From Trichococcus paludicola (lineage in GTDB: Bacteria; Bacillota; Bacilli; Lactobacillales; Aerococcaceae): 64,000 bases of DNA. The position numbers and the translations under genes are program-made. Under the pieces are notes generated by a model. That model searched no databases. It was not told the DNA's origin and was given only the letters and a program-made list of their open reading frames with translations. The DNA is taken from the NCBI RefSeq assembly GCF_003052295.1, contig NZ_QBLC01000001.1, positions 186,001-250,000 on the forward strand. Reading direction: 5' to 3'. This document shows positions 34,641-43,813 of the stretch, piece after piece; within the stretch, counting starts at the first letter, position 1; every line of letters starts with the position of its first letter.

Positions 34641-35672
34641 TCAATGGACGACCGTGATTTTCTTGGTGTCCTTTTCGGTCACCTCGCCGATGATGCCGCA
34701 GGGCAGGCCCAATGCTTCGATTTCGGCAAGCAGAGCGGCCGCCTCTTCGACAGGGACACTCACAAGCAGGCCGCCGGATGTCTGCGGATCGAAAAGGAGC
34801 TCCTCCATCGCGTAGTCAGCGATCTGGAAATCCACATCGACTTCCAGGTGATTCCGGTTGCGCTGTCCGCCGGCTGTGATCAGGAATTCCTGGGCTCCCT
34901 GATAGGCTCCGCTCAGGCAAGGCACGCTGTCGGCATAGACCGTTGCGGAACAGCGGTCGCTGACCATTTCCGAGAGATGCCCCAACAGGCCGAAGCCGGT
35001 GATATCCGTGCAGCTGTGGACGGTATATTTTTTCAGGACTTCCGCCGCATAACGGTTCAGCGTCGTCATTGAGACAACCGCCTGATCGAAGGCTTCCTGC
35101 GCCATTTCACCGGCGCTGTAGGCGGTCGTGATGATGCCTGTCCCCAATGGTTTCGTCAACAGCAGGACATCACCCGGGATGCACGTGTCATTCCGGTAGA
35201 TGCGATCGGGATGGACTCTGCCCAATACCGATAGGCCGTATTTTGGCTGAGGGTCGTGGATCGAATGCCCGCCGACCAGCACGCCGCCTGCCTCCTGGAC
35301 TTTCTTGAAGCCGCCCGCCAAGATTTTCCCGAGTGTATCGGTGCTTTTTGTTTCGGGCCAGCAGACGATGTTCATGGCCGTCAGCACTTCGCCGCCCATC
35401 GCAAATACATCGCTCAAGGCGTTGGCCGCGGCGATTTCCCCGAAAAGCGAAGCATCCGCAACCATCGCGGGAAAGAAGTCCAACGTCTGAATCATGGCCG
35501 TCTCGGCGTCTATCCGGAAAACAGCCGCATCATCGGACGAATCGAAACCGACCAAAAAATTCGGGTTCTCCTGTTTCGGAAACTGGCTGAGCAGATCGCC
35601 CAGAACGCCGGGGCCGATCTTCGCATTGCACCCCCCGCAGATAAATAGTTCATTTGATAATTCCTGTTCCAT
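34641..35672 (-). CDS. selD: selenide, water dikinase
   Basis: A 343-residue enzyme that makes selenophosphate from selenide and ATP. The catalytic motif near the N-terminus is CGGCNAKIGPG, with Cys15 and Lys18 in the expected spacing; ordinary cysteine codons are used, not selenocysteine. The glycine-rich GGHSIHDP and FDPQTSGG segments are typical. Start 35672 follows AGGAG; a GTG three codons upstream is possible. Leads the operon with yedF, DUF3343 and desulfurase. No selA/selB is seen here, so the visible use is tRNA selenation. Confidence 0.95.
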   Translation of the reverse strand: MEQELSNELFICGGCNAKIGPGVLGDLLSQFPKQENPNFLVGFDSSDDAAVFRIDAETAMIQTLDFFPAMVADASLFGEIAAANALSDVFAMGGEVLTAMNIVCWPETKSTDTLGKILAGGFKKVQEAGGVLVGGHSIHDPQPKYGLSVLGRVHPDRIYRNDTCIPGDVLLLTKPLGTGIITTAYSAGEMAQEAFDQAVVSMTTLNRYAAEVLKKYTVHSCTDITGFGLLGHLSEMVSDRCSATVYADSVPCLSGAYQGAQEFLITAGGQRNRNHLEVDVDFQIADYAMEELLFDPQTSGGLLVSVPVEEAAALLAEIEALGLPCGIIGEVTEKDTKKITVVH

Positions 35673-35932
35673 ATTTCTCACTCCTGTAGGTCATGACGTG
35701 TTCACCTTACAATTATATACCACACGTCAAAACATAAGGCGGATAATCTGCATATTTAATAAGTAGGGGATTCAATCAGGTGCGCGGCGTACTATTTTTC
35801 TGTGAAAAAATAGGCCGCGGATGTGATATGATGAGGAGGTCATTTCTGACGGTTTGCCATGGCCTAATTGAGTGCAGGCAAGCCCGTCCAGGAATATTCG
35901 GTTCATAAGAAAAGATAAACAATTAAGGATGG

Positions 35933-38128
35933 ATGCAAGTGGAGGCTAAAGAATTACTGTACGCGACGCTAAAAAAATATTTCGGATATGACAGTTTCCG
36001 GGAAGGCCAAGAGGAATTGATCACGAATTCCCTGCAAGGGAAGGATGTGCTCGGGATCATGCCCACGAGCGGAGGCAAGTCGCTCTGCTACCAACTGCCG
36101 GCCTTGCTGCTGGACGGCATGACGATCGTCGTTTCCCCGCTCGTGTCCTTGATGAAGGATCAGGTGGACAGCCTGCGGGAAATGGGGATCCCCGCGGCCT
36201 ACCTGAACAGCACGCTTTCCAGAGAAGAGTTCCTGCAATTGATGGACGACATGCGCTCCGGCCAGCTCAAACTGCTCTACATCGCGCCGGAACGGATAGA
36301 CAACGAGTCATTCATGAATGCTTTGCGCTTTGTGAAGGTGCCGTTGTTGGTGGTCGATGAGGCCCACTGTATCTCACAATGGGGCAGCGATTTCCGTCCT
36401 GCCTACCAAGGCGTGGCCCGACTGTACGATCTGTTCGACAGACGTCCGATGGTTGCCGCCTTCACCGCAACGGCAACCGAACCGGTCCAGGACGATATCC
36501 TGGTCCAATTGCGCCTGCAGCATCCGTTCCGCTTGGTGACCGGTTTCGACCGCAGCAACCTGGCCTTCAGCGTGGAAAAGCCCGCCGACAAGTTCAAGTT
36601 CCTCGTGAAGGACCTCAACCCGAAGGAAGCGAGCATCATCTATTGTTCGACCAGAAAAAATGTGGAATCGGTCCAGAAGAAATTGGAACAAAAAGGCTTT
36701 GCCGTGACGCTTTACCATGCCGGGCTGCCGGAACACGAGCGCCAGCGGAACCAGGATGATTTCCTGTTCGACCGCAAACCGATCATGGTCGCAACGAATG
36801 CTTTCGGCATGGGGATCGACAAAAGCAATGTGCGGACCGTATACCATTACAACATGCCCAAAAACATCGAAAGTTATTACCAAGAAGCCGGAAGGGCGGG
36901 GCGTGACGGAGAGGAAGCGCGTGTCATCCTGCTGTTTTCGACGCAGGACATCATCATCAATCAGTTGCTGAACAGCAAGACCAATGACAGCGAAGCGACC
37001 AATAAATTGAACAAGATGATCAATTATTGTTACACGAACCAATGCCTCCGCCGGTACATTTTGGAATATTTCGGCGAAACGACAGCGGAGCTGAATTGTC
37101 AACACTGCTCCAATTGTCTGCGCCTCACGGAGCAGATAGACATCACGGAAGAAGCCCAAAAAATCCTGTCCTGCGTTGTGCGGGTGCGCGGACGTTACGG
37201 CGTCCAGAAAATCATCGGTATCCTGACGGGGAGCAAACAGAAGGGCATCACCGATTTTGGGCTGGATAAGCTAAAGACATACGGCCTGATGAGCGCCTAT
37301 AATGATGGAGAAATCCGCGAAATGATCGGGGTTTTGATCGCTGATGAATACCTGCAAGTGACGGGTGATCAGTATCCGTTGATCCAAGTCACTCCGAAAG
37401 CGCTGGAAGTCCTGAAGGAAGGTAAAAAAGTCGGGATGTCCTATGCGGTCGAAACCGGCAAGCGCACCGCCAAACAGAGTGGAGGCGGGGTGTACGATAC
37501 CGAGCTGTTCGACCGGTTGCGTAGCTTGCGTACGGAAATGGCGAATGAGCATGGGATTCCTTCCTATATCGTCTTTTCGGACAGCACACTACATGAGATG
37601 GCCCGCAACTTTCCGACTGACGATGATTCCTTCTTGCGTCTATCTGGGGTTGGCGAATCGAAGCTGGAACGCTACGGCGAAGTATTCATGGGCGTCATTT
37701 CCGATTATCTGAAGGAATTTCCTGATGCCGAATCGGTTCTGCAGCAAAAACGAGTGGAGCAGAAAGAGCAAGCAGGCAGTCCGGAAACCGCGGAAAAACG
37801 CCCGAAACCGGCGCAGAAAAATTACGCCGGTACCACCTTTGAGGAAACCTATCGTCTGTATCAAGAAGGCAAGACGGTCGAGGAAATCATCGCCATCAGA
37901 GGCCTTGCCAGAATGACCATCGAAAACCATTTCCGCCATTTGGCCGAACTGTCGGCCTACGAAATTCGTTTGACGGATTTCGTCACGGATGAACAGGCGG
38001 AAGCCATCGCCAGAGCGATCGAGGAAGCGGAGGATCAGCACCTGAAACCACTCAAGGAAAAGCTGGGTGACGAATACAGCTATTTCCAAATCGGGATGGT
38101 GCTGGCTTTTCGGAAAAGAGCACAGTAG
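35933..38128 (+). CDS. recQ: ATP-dependent DNA helicase RecQ
   Basis: A 731-residue superfamily 2 DNA helicase acting in replication fork repair. Walker A is MPTSGGKS (44-50), a small variant of PTGAGKS that keeps GKS; motif II is VVDEAHCISQWG. A zinc site follows (cysteines in NQCLRRYI and NCQHCSNC), then winged-helix RQC, HRDC and a C-terminal helix-turn-helix extension (about 640-731) typical of Firmicute RecQ. ATG 35933 has AAGGAT only 4 nt away; GTG 35939 is an alternative start. Confidence 0.93.
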   Translation: MQVEAKELLYATLKKYFGYDSFREGQEELITNSLQGKDVLGIMPTSGGKSLCYQLPALLLDGMTIVVSPLVSLMKDQVDSLREMGIPAAYLNSTLSREEFLQLMDDMRSGQLKLLYIAPERIDNESFMNALRFVKVPLLVVDEAHCISQWGSDFRPAYQGVARLYDLFDRRPMVAAFTATATEPVQDDILVQLRLQHPFRLVTGFDRSNLAFSVEKPADKFKFLVKDLNPKEASIIYCSTRKNVESVQKKLEQKGFAVTLYHAGLPEHERQRNQDDFLFDRKPIMVATNAFGMGIDKSNVRTVYHYNMPKNIESYYQEAGRAGRDGEEARVILLFSTQDIIINQLLNSKTNDSEATNKLNKMINYCYTNQCLRRYILEYFGETTAELNCQHCSNCLRLTEQIDITEEAQKILSCVVRVRGRYGVQKIIGILTGSKQKGITDFGLDKLKTYGLMSAYNDGEIREMIGVLIADEYLQVTGDQYPLIQVTPKALEVLKEGKKVGMSYAVETGKRTAKQSGGGVYDTELFDRLRSLRTEMANEHGIPSYIVFSDSTLHEMARNFPTDDDSFLRLSGVGESKLERYGEVFMGVISDYLKEFPDAESVLQQKRVEQKEQAGSPETAEKRPKPAQKNYAGTTFEETYRLYQEGKTVEEIIAIRGLARMTIENHFRHLAELSAYEIRLTDFVTDEQAEAIARAIEEAEDQHLKPLKEKLGDEYSYFQIGMVLAFRKRAQ

Positions 38129-38134
38129 AAAAAA

Positions 38135-38176
38135 TTTGGAGCCACTTCTTTTTTTGAGGTGGTCCCAAACTTTTTT
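38135..38176 (+). terminator. terminator after recQ
   Basis: TTTGG-A-GCCAC pairs with GTGG-TC-CCAAA, then CTTTTTT. Confidence 0.8.
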
Positions 38177-38347
38177 CAGTTATCCGGGAATTCCGGATTC
38201 TCGACGGAGGATTGCCTAAAGAAATCGCAATCCGCGCTGCTTGTGTTTTTTTTAACGGGGTATTGTTTGGTATAATGGAGGAAAGAGAGCGGTTACGAAT
38301 GGATGCTCCATTATTTGTCGCTTACAGTCCTGCCGGGAGGGATTACC

Positions 38348-40006
38348 ATGAGAAGGAACATTTTGTTTATTCTGTTGGGGTTGTTCATTGTTGCCGGATT
38401 AGCCCCTGCCCGCATTGCGGCTCCAGCATACTCATTGGAGAACGGTGCAATTGTCCAGAAAAGTTTGCTGGAACTTTACGATCCAGCGTACCTAAATATA
38501 GATGGAATTCGTGCCGAAACCGGCAAAAATTATGTCGCGCTGCAGACAAGAAGCGTTGCTGCCCTTTCGGGGGCGCAGGAAATCCCGCTATCCCCGACAA
38601 CAGCCGGCAGCGCGGAATTGACTTATACGACTTACGTTCAGGACAGCGGGTGGCAGTCCGAAGTCCTGGAAGGCGCAATCAGTGGCGGAGCGGCATTGCC
38701 GCTCGAAGCCATCCAGGTGCGCTTGACCCACTTGGCCGAAGCGGGCAGCGTTTCATACCGGACCTACAGGCAGGACATGGGTTGGTCAAGCTATGTCTCC
38801 AACGGCGGGACGGCGGGAACGATAGGAACCAGCGAACCGATCGAAGCTGTGCAATTCAAACTGACTGGCGCTTTGGCCGCTCAGTACGATCTTTATTACC
38901 GGGTCCAAACGAGCCGCTTCGGTTGGCTGGATTGGGCCGGAAACGGCGAGACAGCCGGCACGGACGGTTTCCGCTATCCGATTGAAGGAGTTGAAATCGT
39001 TCTGATGAACAAGGAACAGATTTTCTTAGGCAAGCGTGAGCAAAGCTTCATCGAACGCATCGAGCCGGTCCTGTCCTACGGTAGCTATCTGACGGATTCG
39101 GGCTGGCAGGAACCGGTCCTCAATCCAGCGCAAAGCGGCTCCCCGGATTCCTCGCAATCGCTGGAGGGCTTGCAGGCGAAATTGGATTCCCAGCCTTATC
39201 CGGGATCGGTCTCCTATCGCGCCGCCACAAGTGACAGTGGTTGGTTTGAATGGACGCAGGACGGATTGGAAGCGGGACTGCCAGGAACAGGTCAACGCAT
39301 CGAGCGGATCGAGATGCAGTTGACGGATGAACTGGCTGCGCATTATGATATCTATTATCAGGTTCATGTGCCCGGAGTGGGCTGGCTGGATTGGGCCAAG
39401 AATGGCGAAACGGCAGGAACGCAAGGATACGACTATGAAGTCAGCGCCGTCCAGATGCACTTGGTCCAAAAAGACGGACAAGCACCAGGAAACACGGCTG
39501 TTGCCTTCATGAAATACGTACCGAAACCGCCGCCCCCTCCGGTTGTCCCGCCTGTCCCAACCTATCCGACAGGACCCGATTGGACGGTCCAGGATGGCAC
39601 CTTCCAGACGAATACCGGCACCAACTATTATGTCGGCTCCAATTACATCATCATCAGCATCGCTTACCAGCGCGTCTGGGCCTACATCGGTAACCAACGG
39701 ATTGTGGATGCTCCTGTCATAACTGGACGACCTTCGATGCCGACGCCGAGAGGACTGTTCGCAATCCAACCATACAAGGAATCGCCGAGTGTCTTGGTCG
39801 GAGAGGATTACGAGTCACCTGTCCAATATTGGATTCCGTTTTTGGGGAATGCTTACGGCTTGCACGACGCCTCTTGGCAAACCCAAGGCTTCGGCGGCGA
39901 CCTTTATCTTTCTTTGGGATCGCACGGCTGCGTCAATACCCCTTACTATGCGGTTCAAACACTTTACAATACCTATTCTGTTGGTACACCGGTCGTGGTT
40001 TATTGA
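38348..40006 (+). CDS. ChW-repeat L,D-transpeptidase
   Basis: A 552-residue exported cell-wall enzyme. It has a signal peptide (about 1-31), then repeated modules of the ChW (clostridial hydrophobic W) type between about 85 and 375, with two nearly identical signatures GWLDWAGNGETAGT and GWLDWAKNGETAGT and several GWQ/GWS/GWF variants. A proline-rich hinge (KPPPPPVVPPVP) leads to a C-terminal YkuD domain with catalytic SHGCVN (His526, Cys528). It should form 3-3 cross-links or attach proteins to peptidoglycan. ATG 38348 follows GGGAGGG. ChW repeats are thought to bind the wall or surface ligands. Confidence 0.9.
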   Translation: MRRNILFILLGLFIVAGLAPARIAAPAYSLENGAIVQKSLLELYDPAYLNIDGIRAETGKNYVALQTRSVAALSGAQEIPLSPTTAGSAELTYTTYVQDSGWQSEVLEGAISGGAALPLEAIQVRLTHLAEAGSVSYRTYRQDMGWSSYVSNGGTAGTIGTSEPIEAVQFKLTGALAAQYDLYYRVQTSRFGWLDWAGNGETAGTDGFRYPIEGVEIVLMNKEQIFLGKREQSFIERIEPVLSYGSYLTDSGWQEPVLNPAQSGSPDSSQSLEGLQAKLDSQPYPGSVSYRAATSDSGWFEWTQDGLEAGLPGTGQRIERIEMQLTDELAAHYDIYYQVHVPGVGWLDWAKNGETAGTQGYDYEVSAVQMHLVQKDGQAPGNTAVAFMKYVPKPPPPPVVPPVPTYPTGPDWTVQDGTFQTNTGTNYYVGSNYIIISIAYQRVWAYIGNQRIVDAPVITGRPSMPTPRGLFAIQPYKESPSVLVGEDYESPVQYWIPFLGNAYGLHDASWQTQGFGGDLYLSLGSHGCVNTPYYAVQTLYNTYSVGTPVVVY

Positions 40007-40057
40007 CCACCAGACGCGGAAAACCATGAAAAAAATAATGAACAAGCAGGTGAATGT

Positions 40058-41056
40058 GTGACTAAGAAAAAAATATTAATGATTGGAACGGGCGGTACGA
40101 TCGCCTCCAAAATAACGCCGAATGGGCTCGATCCCCAACTGACATCCGAAGAGATATTGGCCTTTATTCCCGGTATCTCAGAAATATGCGAAGTCGATAC
40201 CCTTCAGATCTGCAATATCGACAGCACTAACATCGCGCCTGATATCTGGGTGCTGATGACGGATACCATCCGGGAAAAGTATGAACAATACGACGGGTTT
40301 GTCGTCACCCATGGAACCGACACGATGGCCTATACGGCTGCCGCGCTGTCCTATATGATCCAGGATTCCCCGAAACCAATCATCATCACCGGTGCCCAAA
40401 AACCGATCAATATGGAAATCACCGATTCGAAGACGAATCTCTTCGACAGTTTCCTGTACGCATCATCCGATTCCGCCAGCGGTGTCCAGATCGTCTTCAA
40501 CGGGAAGGTCATCCTCGGAACACGGGCAAGAAAGACGCATTCCAAGAGCTTCCAAGCTTTTTCCAGCATCAATTACCCTTATTTGGCGATTATCCAGGAT
40601 GGACGCGTGATTTCTTACATCACAAAAGAAAAAGCGCAAGCACCGCGTTTCTATGACAGTCTGAATGCGAAGGTCGCGCTGTTCAAGCTGACGCCGGGAG
40701 TGGATTCGGATATTCTTTCTTACATGCTTGAGCGGAACGATGCCATCATCATCGAAAGCTATGGAGTGGGCGGTATTCCTTCAGCGCCCGAGTACGGATA
40801 TTTCGAGGTCATCAATCACTGGATCGGAAAAGGGAAGACGGTGGTCATGACAACCCAGGTCCCTAATGAGGGCAGCGACATGGAAATCTACAAAGTCGGC
40901 CACGAACTGAAATCCCGGGTCAATATTTTGGAGGCCTACGACATGATTACCGAAGCTGTCGTATGCAAATTGATGTGGATCCTGGGCCAAACCCAAGATC
41001 CGGCCCGGATCAAAGAACTTTTCTATACGACGATCAGCAACGATATCCTCTATTAA
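40058..41056 (+). CDS. ansA: L-asparaginase, type I
   Basis: A 332-residue cytoplasmic enzyme hydrolysing asparagine to aspartate and ammonia. The two catalytic threonines are in GTGGTIAS (about Thr14) and THGTDTMAYT (about 87-92). No signal peptide, so type I. The start is GTG at 40058 with AGGTG upstream. It lies 50 bp after the transpeptidase and may share its transcript. Its product aspartate can feed the aspartase encoded near the window start. Confidence 0.93.
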   Translation: MTKKKILMIGTGGTIASKITPNGLDPQLTSEEILAFIPGISEICEVDTLQICNIDSTNIAPDIWVLMTDTIREKYEQYDGFVVTHGTDTMAYTAAALSYMIQDSPKPIIITGAQKPINMEITDSKTNLFDSFLYASSDSASGVQIVFNGKVILGTRARKTHSKSFQAFSSINYPYLAIIQDGRVISYITKEKAQAPRFYDSLNAKVALFKLTPGVDSDILSYMLERNDAIIIESYGVGGIPSAPEYGYFEVINHWIGKGKTVVMTTQVPNEGSDMEIYKVGHELKSRVNILEAYDMITEAVVCKLMWILGQTQDPARIKELFYTTISNDILY

Positions 41057-41100
41057 AAGAGCGGAAAAGCCATCCTTTGCGAGGGCTTTTCCGCTCTTTT
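41055..41100. terminator. bidirectional terminator after ansA
   Basis: AAAAGAGCGGAAAAGCC pairs fully with GGCTTTTCCGCTCTTTT. The stem itself begins at the ansA stop. Confidence 0.93.
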
Positions 41101-41174
41101 CTATTTTTCGGAAGTTTGGGTTTTGTTGGAGGTCTGAACGCAGGTGGCCCGAATAGGCTCCCTCCTTAAGCAAT

Positions 41175-41738
41175 CTAAAACCCGTAGCTTCCGGTCGGTG
41201 TATCCAGAAAGAGCGGCAAGGCGGGTGGCTGGAAACTGAACAGAGCAAAGGCAATTGCGAAAAGAAGCCAGAGTACAGCTGCCATTCCAAGCCACATGCG
41301 GCTTGGCTCGACAGAGCGATAGGTGCGGGAAGCTAGCAGTTGGCCGCTGATGATACCGATAAAGAACAGCATCCCGTCAGTGAAAAGGGATTCGATGTCG
41401 AAAGCGCCTTTGAGCGTGTAGAATCCGGTGACGATGACGAGCAGGCAGAACAGCGTGGACACGCCCCCCGCCAGCAGCCAGCGGGACGGCGAAAGCCGGT
41501 GCTTTTTACCGAAAGAGAGGAAAACGAAGAGAAACCACAGGAAGGTGGACCAGTAACTCATTTTCAGATGTTCCCAGACACTCTCGTTCACTGGGACGAA
41601 AGGTGCTGCCCAGTTTGCTTCCTCGATCCATGCGAATGCGAAGTGGGAGAGGCCGCCGAACATCAGAATGAATGGGATGCCGGCAATAAAGGAACGGATG
41701 ACGAATGCATCGGATTGGAGAACTCTCTTTTCAGTCAT
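41175..41738 (-). CDS. DUF6512-like membrane protein
   Basis: A 187-residue membrane protein with five or six helices. The FVPVNESVWEHLKMSYWSTF segment between helices 1 and 2 is characteristic of a family annotated as DUF6512 (my recollection). Function unknown. Start 41738 (MTEKRVLQ) follows AAGAGG; the upstream part of the open frame reads through a terminator and is not used. Confidence 0.75.
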   Translation of the reverse strand: MTEKRVLQSDAFVIRSFIAGIPFILMFGGLSHFAFAWIEEANWAAPFVPVNESVWEHLKMSYWSTFLWFLFVFLSFGKKHRLSPSRWLLAGGVSTLFCLLVIVTGFYTLKGAFDIESLFTDGMLFFIGIISGQLLASRTYRSVEPSRMWLGMAAVLWLLFAIAFALFSFQPPALPLFLDTPTGSYGF

Positions 41739-41852
41739 CGCAAGGACCTCTTTCTTTCGGCCGGCAATCATCAGGAATTTGGTGGACGAAGCATTCTTCG
41801 TGATCATTTTACCACGCGTCGGCCCTGGCTTCATTAAAATCGACTGCATACA

Positions 41853-41907
41853 AAAAAACCGCAGAATGGCCGCTCCAATTGGAACGGCCATTTTCTGCGG
41901 GGTGTTT
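41853..41907. terminator. terminator between ABC exporter and DUF6512 genes
   Basis: ACCGCAGAA-TGGCCG pairs with CGGCCA-TTTTCTGCGG, with A-run and T-rich flank; ends the leftward exporter operon. Confidence 0.85.
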
Positions 41908-41926
41908 CAATTTGATTCTAAAAGAT

Positions 41927-43813
41927 CTATTCCAGCTCGAATGCTCCAGTATAAAGCTGATAATATTTCCCTTGCTCGCCGATCAATTTTTCATGATCAC
42001 CGCGTTCGATGATTTGGCCTTGCTCCATCAGCATGATTACATCCGCATTTTGGATAGTGGATAAGCGGTGGGCGATGACGAAAACGGTCCGCCCTTGCAT
42101 CAAAGCATCCATGCCGCGCTGCACGATCGATTCTGTCCGCGTGTCGATGCTGGATGTCGCTTCATCCAATATCATGACGGGAGGATCGGCTACAGCCGCA
42201 CGAGCAATCGAAAGCAATTGTTTCTGACCTTGGGAAAGGCCTTCGCCGTCGCCGGAAATGACAGTCTGGTAGCCTTTCGGCAGACGGGAGATGAAGTCAT
42301 CGGCATTCGCTAAGCGCGCAGCGGCATAAATTTCTTCATCGGATGCGTGCAGATTGCCGTAACGGATATTTTCCAGAATCGTCCCGGTAAAGAGATTGGT
42401 GTCTTGCAATACGATCCCTAAGGAACGACGCAGGTCATTTTTCTTGATGTCTGCAATGTCGATGCCGTCATAAACGATTTTTCCGTCTTGGATATCGTAG
42501 AAACGATTGATCAGATTTGTGATCGTCGTCTTGCCGGCACCCGTCGATCCCACGAAAGCGACCTTTTCGCCGGGATGGGCATAGAGGCTGATATCATGCA
42601 GAATCTGTTTGTCGGGATTGTAGGAGAAGTCGACATCAAAGAATCGGACATCACCGGTCAGTTGCGTATAGCGGACCGACCCATCTGCTTGAGGCACTTT
42701 CCATGCCCAAAGGCCAGTGTGGTTTTCGGCTTCCTTCACTTCATCACCGACCATGGTTGCATTCACCAAAGTTACGGTGCCTTCATCCAATTCAGGCTTT
42801 TCATCCATCAGTTCGAAGATCCGCTCAGCACCCGCCAAAGCCATCACGATCGATGAAACTTGTTGGGAAATCTGGTTGACCGGCATCGTGAAGGAACGGC
42901 TCAACTGCAGGAAGGAAGCGATCGCCCCCAAGGTAAGGCCGCCGATGCCTGAGACAGCCATGGCTCCTCCAAACATAGCGATCAGAGCATATTGCAGGAA
43001 TCCCAGATTTCCTAGGATCGGCATCAGGATATTTGCGTAGATGTTTGCGTTCGTCGCGCTCTCGCGCAACTCGTCATTGAGTTTGTCGAAACGTTCCTTG
43101 GATTCTGTTTCTCGTCCGAAAACTTTCACTTCTTTTTGCCCGTGCATCATTTCCTCGATATAGCCGTTCACTTTACCGAGCGTTTGCTGCTGCTTGACGA
43201 AGTTGACGGAGCTTTTTCCGCCGATCGTCTTTGTGACTGTGATCGACAAGGCTACCATCAAGGCGACAATAAGCGTCAACGGCAAGCTGACTGCGAGCAT
43301 CGCGGCAAAGACGCTGACGATCGTGACCAAGGAAGAAAAGGCCATCGGGATACTTTGCGAAAGCATTTGGCGTAGAGTATCGATATCGTTTGTATAGCGG
43401 CTCATGACATCCCCATGCGCATGCGTATCGAAATATTTGATCGGTAAAGACTGCATATGCGTGAACAGTTCGTCACGGATTTTTTTCTGGATTCCCTGGG
43501 AAATGGAAACCATCAGGATATTGTAGACATAAGTAGCTATGACACCGATCATGTAAATGCCGGCCATCATCGCGATTGCGCGGTACATGTTGGTGAAGAC
43601 CGGATTGGTTACGCCCAATAAAGGCGTGATGTAATCGTCAATCAGCGTCTCCAGAAATAGCGAGCCTGCGACATTGGCAAGCGCGCTGACCAGAATAAAG
43701 ATCAATACAAGGCTAAAAGTGAATTTGTGCCCTTGGGCGATATAGGAGAGGAGACGTCTTGTCGTTTTGCCGGCATCTTTGGCTCCGCGTCGTTTTGGTT
43801 GATTAGGCTTCAT
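41927..43813 (-). CDS. heterodimeric multidrug ABC exporter, catalytic-site subunit (LmrD type)
   Basis: A 628-residue half-transporter: six membrane helices (about 50-340) then an ATPase domain. Walker A is GSTGAGKTT, Walker B ends in the catalytic glutamate (MILDEATSS), but the signature is LSQGQKQ instead of LSGGQ. This pattern, together with the partner's, is that of LmrCD/BmrCD heterodimers having one competent and one degenerate ATP site. A 20-30 residue insertion occurs at the start of the ATPase domain (KEAENHTGLWAWKVP). Overlaps the partner gene end by 11 nt; start follows GGGGGACAAG. Confidence 0.9.
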   Translation of the reverse strand: MKPNQPKRRGAKDAGKTTRRLLSYIAQGHKFTFSLVLIFILVSALANVAGSLFLETLIDDYITPLLGVTNPVFTNMYRAIAMMAGIYMIGVIATYVYNILMVSISQGIQKKIRDELFTHMQSLPIKYFDTHAHGDVMSRYTNDIDTLRQMLSQSIPMAFSSLVTIVSVFAAMLAVSLPLTLIVALMVALSITVTKTIGGKSSVNFVKQQQTLGKVNGYIEEMMHGQKEVKVFGRETESKERFDKLNDELRESATNANIYANILMPILGNLGFLQYALIAMFGGAMAVSGIGGLTLGAIASFLQLSRSFTMPVNQISQQVSSIVMALAGAERIFELMDEKPELDEGTVTLVNATMVGDEVKEAENHTGLWAWKVPQADGSVRYTQLTGDVRFFDVDFSYNPDKQILHDISLYAHPGEKVAFVGSTGAGKTTITNLINRFYDIQDGKIVYDGIDIADIKKNDLRRSLGIVLQDTNLFTGTILENIRYGNLHASDEEIYAAARLANADDFISRLPKGYQTVISGDGEGLSQGQKQLLSIARAAVADPPVMILDEATSSIDTRTESIVQRGMDALMQGRTVFVIAHRLSTIQNADVIMLMEQGQIIERGDHEKLIGEQGKYYQLYTGAFELE

